DNA of 64,000 bases from Rapana venosa. Lineage: Eukaryota > Mollusca > Gastropoda > Neogastropoda > Muricidae. The first letter of the stretch is position 1; each line of letters starts with the position of its first letter. The stretch covers positions 6,473,361 to 6,537,360 of the forward strand of contig CM054158.1 of the NCBI GenBank assembly GCA_028751875.1, written 5' to 3'. Below the pieces are notes generated by a model. That model worked only from the letters and a program-made list of their open reading frames with translations, had not been told where the DNA came from and did not search any database. The position numbers and the translations under genes are program-made. Shown here piece by piece: positions 47,893 to 58,851 of this stretch.

Positions 47893-48555
47893 TTACTAAG
47901 TTACTCATTGTCTCTCATTCTTTCATGTCTAGACTACTGCAATTCTCTTTTGGCTGGTCTGCCAGCATCATTAATCCACTCCCTTCAACGTATACAAAAC
48001 TCTGCAGCTTGACTACTACTCAGAAAGAAAAAGTCTGAGCACATTACCCCTCTCTTGCGATCTCTCCACTGGCTGCTGTGCCAGAGAGTAAACTATAAGA
48101 TCAGTACCCTCTGTTACAAATGTCTCCATAAAACTGCACCCGCCTACCTCTGTGAATGTCTTCACCTGTACACTCCTCGTTCCCTCTATTCTGCTGCAGA
48201 TACCTTGTCCTTACGAATACCTAGATTCAAACAATCCACCATCGGCCATCACTCTTTCTCTATTTCTGGTCCATCGATCTGGAATAATCTCCCTCTCTCT
48301 CTTCGCCAAAAGCTTTCTTATGACACTTTTTAAAAATCCAGTCTCAAGGCATATTTATTTCAAACCTAAGATTTTCCTCTCCTGCTTCATCTCAAAGCTT
48401 TTCCCTGCCTTCAACAGCCGAAATTCTATCACCCTGCCAAAGTTAGAACTATTAATTGTTACTGGTTGCAAGACTGTAAGAATGAGTTGAGTGCACGTGC
48501 TTTGCTTTCTCTGCAAGATAGAGCGCTATATAAGTTCCATTTATTATTATTATCA
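47893..48555 (+). mobile_element. Second 5'-truncated copy of the same LINE family
   Basis: Closely matches 62450-63210: SHSFMSRLDYCNSLLAGLP-type sequence, LHWLLCQRVNYKISTLCYKCLHKTAP, SGPSIWNNLPLSLRQK, then the same GCGCTATATAAGTTCC and ATT tail. It has in-frame stops (for example AGCTTGACTA where the other copy has AGCTCGACTA) and small deletions, so it is an older or more damaged copy. Same orientation as the copy 14 kb away. Confidence 0.88.
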
Positions 48556-48754
48556 AGCAAACAAGTCCCTCCCTTTGGTCAAAATATCTTTTTCAATATT
48601 CTGAAATGCTTTTCAATTATAGAATTTAGAAATACACAGCCCCCACCCACCCCTCCTGATGTAGGTGACACGCTCTTCAAATTTGCCAACCCACCATCTG
48701 GGTATGTTCTTTATAAAGACAGCAGAATTGGTCAGCTGACAACAGCTCACTTCA

Positions 48755-48805
48755 CTGTCCACCAATCAGAAAACAACTTCACTGGCCACCAATCGGAAAA
48801 CAGCT
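48755..48805 (+). repeat. 27-bp duplication carrying paired CCAAT boxes
   Basis: TTCACTGTCCACCAATCAGA and TTCACTGGCCACCAATCGGA lie in tandem, each followed by AAACA. CCAAT at 48762 and 48789. Confidence 0.8.
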
Positions 48806-50442
48806 GAGCATTGCTGCTGACTTGTGTGCTTTTCATGGATTGCATGAAGTTCGAGGATTGGCAAATTTCACATCCTCCACACCTGACCACCAAAAAAAAA
48901 GAAAACCCAAACCCACACAGCCATCACATTCACAAGAAGCCTCAAACACTCTGCAGAAGACACATCACCGTAAATCTGAGTATATCTTTCTACATCTGGT
49001 AACTCTTGCACTGGTTCCATTCTGTTACAACTGATATCATCACTACAGGCTTGTACAAAAATGCAGCTGTTCAGAAGCTGACATTCAGAACGTAACAAAA
49101 GTCATACATGGAGGAAAAATCCACCCCCACTCCCCAAAAATAAACCCACTGTGATTTGGTGCGACTTGCATGGAATGATTCCCCCCTCCCTTTTCTTTTA
49201 ATTTAGCAATAAAAATCAACATGTAAAAAAAACGAGAAAAAACCCTACTGACAGGATGTAAGGGTTTTTCTTTTATTGTTGTTGTGTTTTGGGGGAGGAG
49301 GGTCCTCTTTTTTTAGGTTATGCACAAGGGAGACGATAATTCAAAACAGGAGTAAACTCAACAATGTATTAGAAATAGAATTTTCTTAAAGATGACCTCT
49401 TCAAACTACCATCACAATTCCCTCCACGGAGGAAAGTAAAGACTTGTTAAAAATTGTTAGCATCTACCTCATTTTTTGCCTTCCTCCTGGGCTTGACACA
49501 CCCAGTTTTCTCTCTTAAATAAAAAGTGAAAATTACAGTTTCCACCAGAATAACTTAAAATTTCATGCATTCCTCTAACACGTATGTGCGTGCGTGTGTG
49601 TGTTTGCCTGTACTAGGTTTGGTTGGGGTCCAATGTTTTTATATCTGCTTTATAAATTCAAACTTCTCCTATTTGTCTGTAAGTTCCCCACACTATGCCA
49701 TATAGCTGGGATTTTGTTGTTGGATTTTTTCTTTAAAGAATGAACGGATGAAGCTCTGTACAGTGTGGCCTGTTTTTTTACTTCCTATGACTATACTGGA
49801 AAGAGCACACCAGGCACACACCTTGGCTTTCCAGCAGGTGTTGCTCTGCTCAACTGTCTGGTCCTGCTTTCCTGCCAGTTACTGCCTTGTTCAGGCCATG
49901 AATAGTGGACTGGTGTAGGAGGAAATAAAGCACTACACAATAAACACACATTGATATCTATAGGACAACAGATGAGGTGATAACATGAGCCACCCAATTC
50001 TGGCCTAACCCTCACAAAGCTTTCACTTCTCAAGACCAAAAAAACCTTGACAAAACTTTGTGTTTTGAGCTCCCTGACAATCACACCAACTTGTCTGCAA
50101 GTTCTGTAGCAGAACATCAAAAATATTTACATCAATTTATTCACTAGTAACACACACACACACCAGCAATCAAATCAATTCAGAGTAATGATATAGCACA
50201 GACAATACTCCATTAACTGCTAATGCTAGGTGAGCAACTATCATCATCATACCATGACTGCTGGGAAAAAAAAAGAAAAAAAGAAAGATAATCAACACAA
50301 ACATTGTCACTTAATCACAAATTTTGTCACCTCTTACGACGAGACCTCAGAAACCTTTTTCAGCCCTGGTCAGTATTGCTGTCACTCTGTGAACCACAAC
50401 TTGGGGCCATACTATTTCTGCATCTTCGTACTGCTGCCTTCT

Positions 50443-50468
50443 GGGGGGGGGGGGGGGGGGGGGGGGGG
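50443..50468 (+). repeat. Poly(G) run
   Basis: About 26 uninterrupted G in the DNA downstream of the SR gene; C-rich on the transcript strand. Confidence 0.9.
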
Positions 50469-50704
50469 ATGAAAGAAAAGGACTTTACCCTTTGAAAAGC
50501 AATCTGGACATGCTCAGGTTCTTTCCAAAATCTGACCAAAAAAGAATCCACAAAATCTGGCAACACTCAAGAAAATAACAATGACAAGACCAGGCACATC
50601 ATGCTCATTATTTGTGAGGACCCCATCAGCAAGAATAAACAGTTCAACTTTTGAAGCCTACTTCAGTTTTATCTGACAGTGAATCACACAACTCTGCAAC
50701 TAGT

Positions 50705-51085
50705 ACGACTGATCGACAGACTGCTATAGCCAAGTGGCAAGACTGTTTGACTTCAATCCCATGGGTCCATGAAGCCGTGGGTTCCAATCTCAGTGGCGTC
50801 TAGCAAATTAAGGGTGGGGATTTTTACGATCTCCCAAGTCAACTTCAAGTGCAGACCTGCCAGTGCCATAATTCCCTTCATGTATATACACATGCAGAAG
50901 AACAAATGTGCAGGTTAAAGATCCTGCAATTCATGCCGGCATTGTTTGGGTTATGAAAACATGAATATACCCAGCATACGTCCCCCAAGCCTGAATGTGG
51001 CTACCTTCATGGCGGGCAAAAATGGTTGCATATATGCATAATCTCACCATTGGTGAACCTCAGAGCTCTAGCTGAGGAACAACAA
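50705..51085 (+). mobile_element. SINE with third tRNA-like head and family A tail
   Basis: Head TATAGCCAAGTGGCAAGACT and B-box-like GTGGGTTCCAATC. The body has GTGCAGGTTAAAGATCCTGC, and the element ends with the shared tail from CCCCAAGCCTGAATGTGGCT to GGTGAACCTCAGAGCTCTAG. Confidence 0.78.
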
Positions 51086-52886
51086 AAATAAAAAACTCTA
51101 ACAAAAATGACAGACCATTATGTATGAGTACAAAAAGCATACCGTATATCAATATAAGACAGGATAATATCCACTGACACAACATAATATTGATATACTT
51201 GTCTGAAAACGACACAATCTAAATCTACCACAAAATCAATGGGAAACTATCTCAAGAAATGAATGTATACACAAAGCAAGACTTCAATGTTTCAGCCAAA
51301 ACCAGGTCCCTCAGTATGTGCCAACATGTCTACTGTCACATAGTGTCAGCGTTGGATCCCAACGTCTTGCATATACATACATCCTATTTTCCCTTGCAAG
51401 TGTATGAAGCACACACACTTCAGAAAAACCATGCCATTATATTTTCTGTTCTCCATCCGCTCCCACCCCTTTTCTACACTGAACGGGCATTGCTTTTTGT
51501 TGCTGCAGCTTAGTTTGGTTCCTTTGTTTTTGGTTTGGTTGTTTTTCTTTGTTGTTTTTTTGGGAGGAAGGGGGTTGGTGGTGGAGGGGACCTAACTAGC
51601 TTACATTCCTTACAAAAGTAAAGTCAATTCCACATATCATTTTGTAATCTGATGAAAACATTTGCTGCTTCCTCTGTTAAATGCCTCAGAGTTTGATATT
51701 TTTCTTGTCCTCTTTACCCCCCCTCCTTCCAATTTGAAAACACCTCAGCAATGAAAAATCACTAAGTGCAAAACAACATCCTTTGGGGCCATCATCACAG
51801 GTTCTCACAAAGATGCTGAATATCTAAAGCATCGTTGTCAAATCCGATTTCCCATACTTTTCTAGAGATGACGCCAACTCAAATTATTTCCACTAGTCAC
51901 TGTTAGTACTAAATATATTTTTAAAAAGATTTATTTAAAAAAAGGCATTCTAATTCTGCTCAAAATAAAAGCTGGCCCTAAACTTTCCATGTTTTAAACC
52001 ATGAAAAGAAAAGAATGAGATAAGTTTCTGTGACTGACACATACATGCACATACCTTACAACGCAAAGATGAATAGTAGTAGCTGAATGAATGACGCATC
52101 TCACTGTGCCGAGACTCCACCCATAATACTGGAATTCAGAATGTGCATGTGAGCACTCCTCTATGTAGGAGGGTTGCAGATGTGGCTGGCTGTACGTAGC
52201 GGCTCTTCTGTCAGTAAGTGCTCTTCGTCATAACGCCTCTCAGGCTGCTGATGGAATTGAGCCGAACACTGTGAACACTTCATCTCATCCCAGAAACACA
52301 ACACTTGTGAGCCCCATCTCCAACACCCTTGCATTAAAATGGATATTAAAAGTGGCCAAAACCTTGCAGTCTTATCCACTTCAACTTTGCAATATTTCTA
52401 TGTCCTCTCAATAAGACTATTTTTTCTGAAATTTGAAACTTTTTTTTTTGGGGGGGGGAAGTAATCACCTTCCACAAGCACGGTTTAATCTTCTGCTTGC
52501 AGAAATGCAGGAAAAAAGAAAAAACACTTTACAAAAATAAGAGTCATTAAAACAAACAAACAAAATCCTCTTACCATGTACTGTTAGCTGCTAAACGTCG
52601 CCAACATTCTCGATATCCAAGGGACTTTTAAATAAAAAGTCACATCAGCTATTGATCGTCCTATACATGCTCACACCCAAGTCAAGTCAGAAGGCCCACA
52701 AATAAATTTTTTTATAAAAAGCATCAACTTTCCTGATCTCTTCGCATCAACTCTTGCAGCACACCACCAGTCCACATCAATTGATTCTGTCCCAGAAGGG
52801 CCCAGGGAGTAGCAGAGAATAAACAATGTTGCCAGCAGAATAGATGCCACTTCTTTCTGAGACAAAGGTGGGTCAGACTCCTCTCC

Positions 52887-52968
52887 TCAGTAAGAGCTGC
52901 TGGAACTGCTGCGACGGCGGGAGCGCCGGGGGGAGTCCCGTCGAGTGTGCTCTCGGTCGTACCGCTCT
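52887..52968 (-). CDS. SR protein last coding exon (C-terminal RS tail)
   Basis: The acceptor TGTGTTGTCCAG ends at 52969. The exon encodes ERYDREHTRRDSPRRSRRR followed by six serines and Tyr, then TGA at 52887-52889. It joins the zinc-knuckle exon in phase across a 7.8-kb intron. An intervening exon that keeps phase cannot be excluded. Confidence 0.85.
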
Positions 52969-53474
52969 CTGGACAACACACAGCAAAACCACACTGTACT
53001 CTCCCTCTCAGTCTTCCAGGAATATACCTTTAATTCTAACAAGACTGTGTTCTACTTTTTGTTGTAAGTTATTCTTCTTGTTCTCTACATTCAAATACTA
53101 AGAAACAACTACTACTTTTTTTTTATAAACATCTAATCATTGTAAAACGATTATATATATATATATAAAACACATGTAAAGGGAGGAGTCCCATAACCTA
53201 TCAGGTCGTAGGGGAGTGAGGCGTCAGAGACCTCACTTCTCTAGGGCCAGCATATTGAGGGCGGCGCCCATCTCCTCTCCCTCGCTGCTTTACCTTCCCT
53301 GACCCTAAAGAGGGCAGGTACCCATTTACAGCTGGGTGAACTGGGGGAACTGTACTGAAGCCAAGGCGCGCAAACGGTCACCCATCCAACTGGTAACCAC
53401 GCTCGACGCTGCTTAACTTGGCTGGGGGAAAGCGAGTGCTCCGACCACTGAGCTATCCCGTCCCCGTGTGTGTA

Positions 53475-53524
<50 letters not shown>

Positions 53525-56500
53525 TACACACACGTGTTTTAAAACTGCACACTATAGGTTAAAAAGCAAGAAAAGTGATCAGTTTTTACAATCTACCATA
53601 AACAAAAAGGAAAAACATGTTGCTCAAAACTGTCATGTAAGGACATAGCTTTAGACATTTGCTGTGTGCCACAGGTTTTGAAAAATATCCTATTCCAGTC
53701 ATGAAAAATGATCAGCAACCAGAAGGAAGGAATCAGAAAACTACATTTCCATACCACAAACTCTAATCTCTAGCAAAAAATTGGGATTTTCCTTCACTGC
53801 CACTGAAAAGATTAGCAACACTATGTCAATACCATAAAGCGTCTTGTGGCTACCAACAAGTTAAAAAGCTATGAGTGCATTTCAGTTAGCAATATGATTC
53901 TGTTGTTTTAAAAAAAAAAATTAAAAAAAGATTCTGTGGTCAAGTCAATCTTGAAGTGTAAAAAAAAAAATGCACATACTTAGGAAAGTTTTCATGATTA
54001 TCATACTTATGCCTCCCAAAAGATGACGATCAAAACTTGACATATGAACAATCAAGGCAAACTTGACATCATTAATTTTTCAACAGCCCCCATCCTTGTT
54101 GGCAACATCCCAGGGCTGGTCAAAACATAAGTCAGCTATGATAAAAATGGATATCATCCTCCCCTACCCCAAACAGTACTTCCCATTCAGTTGTTTTTTT
54201 ATTTTATTCTTTTATATCGAGGATAATGGAATAAGCACTTATGTGCTTTTTTACATCCAGTCCCCCTGTGTATGCGGTTTTGTAAATTCTGTCATCTGTT
54301 CCCATCGGCACACAAGGGCCTCCTCTTACGAAAAGCGGAACAGGATTTAACGTGTGCGCAAGATGTTGTGCATGCGTTCGCACACGGGGCCTTGGTTTAT
54401 AGTCTCATCCGAAGGACTAGGAAGAAGTTGTGTGTGTATGTATGTGTTGTGTGTGTGCGTGTGTGTTGCATTTGAAAAACAGATGGAAGTTGGATGGCAT
54501 TAGGACAAGTTAGAAGAGTGGGTAGCCCATGACAGGGAATCTCAAGACAAGACGGTTAAACTGCTGTGCATTGCGTTAATGGAACATGGTAAATATCAAG
54601 GGTAGGGCAGTTCAACAAACACCAACTACATGAAAACTACTGTCTCTTCACATATGATCAACTTTTCCACATCTTTTAGAAGGCACACGTGATTTTTTCC
54701 CCCTCTGTCATCACTTTTTCCTTTTTTTCACATTTTTCTTTCAATTCAATTATTTTATTGTCTTCTATGAAATCTATTTCTGAATTCTTCCTTGCTTATG
54801 TGTGTGTGCCCGCGAGCACGTTTCCACACATATGTACATGCACGTTCCAATTTTTGTAAGATGCCAGTCACACAACTTTTTCATTCTCTTTCTTCTTGTA
54901 TAATGACCTCTCTCTGATGCCAAAATCATGAGAGAAAAAACCCCAACAAACAAACACTTACACTAATGCATCTGCATGAAACCTTCAAGGTCACTGTAAC
55001 TGATAATCATTATCATGAACACCATATCCACTGCCACCATGATAGGTATATTCTGACCACTGTAATAAATTTTCTCAGCAAAAAACAAAAACAAAAAAGA
55101 CATAACTGACAAAGCGCTCAAATTCTTTATCTCTAGGTGCAGACTGCATGAATTTGCTGGCCACGTTTGCCTTAGAGGGAATACTGTTAAAATAATATAA
55201 CAAAAACAACAAAAGCAACTATCTTTAAAATCATTTCCCACTGCCCAAACAGTTTCAGACAATCTTCAGTTTTTATAATGAACAATGCTGACACTACCTA
55301 GCAAATGTGACCAAGTTTTAAGGAGGTTTTGCTGCTGTATTGGTTGGGGTTTTTTAAACCTAAAATAGATCAAAACATAACAAAAATCAGCGATGCCAAC
55401 ACAATAAGAAAAATAGTAACATGTTTTTCAAAACAGAAAAAAAGAAAGAAGGGATAGAAAAGAAAAAAAAAGGCAGATGAAAATAAACCAGCATAAGACA
55501 GAGCACCAAGGGGGGAGGAAGAGGGAAATGTGTGACATACGGGCAAAAACGACCAGAAGAAAAGTGTCTGCCGTTTGTTGGCTGTACATTCCGCATTACC
55601 GGCCATTATATCATGAGAAAAGGGAGGCAAGAGAAAAGGGTGACTCCATAACCAGACATCCAGACAAGGGGGGCAAATCAATAGCACTTTTTTTGTCCCC
55701 TTGCTCTGATCAATACCCCAGCCCGGCTGTTCACACAACCTCTCTTTGCTAACAACAGTCCACCAGGCGGGGGGTGTCACTAAGCCTATTGATTGACAGG
55801 CCCAACAATGAGCGCACATCCACTTGCCAACACTACAGCTGCACCACACACACACAAAAAAAGAAGAAGAAGAAAAAAAAAGAAGAAATGAAAATGAGAG
55901 AGAAAACAGAAGAGGGAAAGGAAAAGGGGAGAAGAAGATTCGTAAAGACAATGAAAAAACACTGAGGAGAAATGAAAATGAGAAAGAAGATAGAAAAAAA
56001 GGACTAGGAAGACTGATATACAGTCACAGGAAAATAAAAGTAAAAAGAAAACAAAAAGAGAAAACAGTAGAAAAAAACAGAGGACATGAAGGAACAGTTA
56101 CAAAGACCAGTAAAAGCACAACACTAAATCTCAATATCTGCCAATCTCTTTAGACATTGTTTGATGAGTAATTTCAGGATTGCCCCCCCCACCCCTCCGC
56201 AAGTCATTTTGAAAACGGCACTAAAATGAGTCACACTGTTGTCAAAAAACAGCCACAACCCTCTGTTGCGGCAGCTAACTTTATGCTCCGATAGCTTTCC
56301 TTTGTTTTGTTTGGTTCTCCAATAGATAACATGCACTCAAGCATACACACTCAACTATATCCCACCCCCACCCCCTCCCAAACACACACATACTCTTTCT
56401 TTCTTTTTTCCAATGACATGTTACTTTTAGTGAAAAGACATTGAACTGAGGAACAACACACAGCCCTTACATGCCTGCATGAAGACAGAATGTATGTCAT

Positions 56501-58809
56501 ATTTCCTCACCATTTACAAAAAACAGTTACTGTCAGGCACTTTGTCCTTGGATTTTATTGACAGCCCACCCTCCCTTTTCTCAATTCCATTTACGCCACA
56601 TCCCCCCCCCACCACCCCCCTCACAATAAAGGTAACAACTACAAACAAAATACCCCTCCCTATTTTTCAGAGGTGGAGAAAAACTTGACAATATGCAAGG
56701 ACAACAAGACGGAAAATAAGCAAGAACGGAATGACAGAGAGAGAAATTAGGAAAAATAAAAGAATTTTTAGAACAGACATTTCTAAAGATGGGGTACACT
56801 TTATATTGACAGACCCTAAAGGCTGGAATCAACTCGACCTGCATCTATAGAGTAGCGCTTATAACAAACAGTCCTAGCCATGTGTCTTTGTTTCCCGATG
56901 GCAGAAGTATGTATGTGTGACACCGTGTGTGCATGAGCACGAGCACATATATTTGCATGAGCATGTGTGTGCAACATGCAAATATTTAAAGAAAAAATTT
57001 ATATAATATAATAATAATAATAATATATTTCATGTTTTGTGCTGCACGTTTTGCAGTTCTATCAATTTCATTTTCTTTTCATTCTTTTCTTTCTTTCTTC
57101 TTTTCTTTTTTTGTGCAAAGTCTGTAAACCTGCATAGTGTTAGTTCACATTTTCATTGATAACCATCATACATCAATTATTTTCAGAAAAATGAAAAATC
57201 TGTAACCTAAAAAAAACAACGCCGCCATCACCATAGATGTTTTCAGCTGCGTTCACTCAACACAGTTTAAAATACTTACTCTAGTGACATATAGGAATTT
57301 ATACCTCAGGGATTAAAACTATTTCACCATATTACAGAGCACATCAGGCAATCATACACTAACAAAACCTGACAAAAAGCTGGACTTCCATGACTGAAAC
57401 AAGTTTAAAAAAAATCTTAACATGTGTTCATACCGTATGGTACAAAAACATGATCAATTTATCTATTCAGGACTTCCATGACTGAAACAAGTTTTAAAAA
57501 AATCTTAACATGTGTTCATACCATATGGTACAAAAACATGATCAATTTATCTACTTCAGTAGAAAACTCGCACATGCTGAATCGTAAAACAATCTCTACA
57601 CACCTGCACCTTACTTTACAAGATAGACAAAAAAAAGATGCATCTTTCCTAACTGCATGCTGTATATCTCCACAGAGCTTAGTAAGCATTCAAAGACCTG
57701 AACTCCTTTCTTCAAAAATACTTTCTCACCAAAATGACAAATAAAATCACGTAAACATGTACTGAATAACACAATTCTTCATCTGCCCAAAATGCAGGTC
57801 CAGGCAATCAAATCCATACAACTGGACAATGTTGGGTCTTCCAGGCCCCCTTTTGCAGCACTGGCTCAAACCAGGACTGCCTCAATGGCAGCCATAGCCA
57901 CACTACTTACCACACGTCTGAAATTCATGTTACAAGAACATTCCTGTGGAGAAAAAAAGGGGTGTGAATGAGTAGGGCATGTCAAACCTACAAAGGCGTT
58001 TACACGTCGCGTTTACACGTTTGCGTAAGGTCCAAATCTTCCTCGTCTGAAGATGACCGAGCGTACGTACACTGATGTTGACAAAGTTTCTCCCGTTATC
58101 TTACCGTACCGTTTAATTCGTCACGCCTGGTTAAAAATGGAAAAAATACTGAAAAAACACATGTCCCTGGACAAGCATCAACAGCAAACAAAATAGCCTG
58201 AGATAGCTAAAATGTCATGGATTTGTAAATCATTCCTCAACAAAAACAGCCAGGCATTTTAGCAAAGTTATAATGCACTTGCTCTTTCTCACTCACACAC
58301 ACACACATTTATGCATACACATACACGCACACACACACCCCCACCCCCACACACCCCCACCCACCCATATGTGACATTCCACCACATGAGTCATACTGCA
58401 CCAGTCCATTTTTAGTTGTTAACATATTATTAATATGCAATAAAAAGGTTATTCAATACCAAAAAAGTTTGAAAAATCGGACAATTCTATGAAAAGTTAT
58501 TACAAACTGAAATGGTAGACTGCAGGAAGTGAAAAATTGAGAAGCTGACAAAGCTTTGCATTGTAATAGATGGTCAGAATGAGGGCTTTTCTGTTTTAAA
58601 CACATTTTTAAACAAAAGTAAACACGATTATGCCTTGATACTTGAGTGCAAGATAGAAGAAATCTGATAGTTTTATAAACAATCAAACTCTCAAAACTGA
58701 CAACCTGACCCCCACCTGCCCATACATAATACCTCCTAGAGGAAAAGTGGGTCAGGTGCAATGCGACTCATTTCATGGTGGAGCATCACATATATATATA
58801 TATATATAT

Positions 58810-58851
<42 letters not shown>

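Larger units (their letters stand above)
46440..52886 (-). other. SR gene 3' UTR and/or intergenic DNA
   Basis: AT-rich DNA downstream of the SR stop. Minus-strand AATAAA candidates (TTTATT on +) include 51930-51935 and sites near 50136 and 46455, so the transcript end is not resolvable. Contains a LINE fragment (47893-48555), a duplicated CCAAT element (48755-48805), a poly(G) run (50443-50468) and a SINE (50705-51085). Confidence 0.4.

Noticed and set aside
53380..53430. Possible 5S rRNA gene
   Set aside because: Only the 3' half resembles 5S rRNA, and it is embedded in a SINE with a tRNA-like start.
57909..57936. 7-nt microexon on the minus strand (TTTCAG...GTAAGT)
   Set aside because: AG and GT only seven bases apart occur by chance, and phase and conservation cannot be judged.
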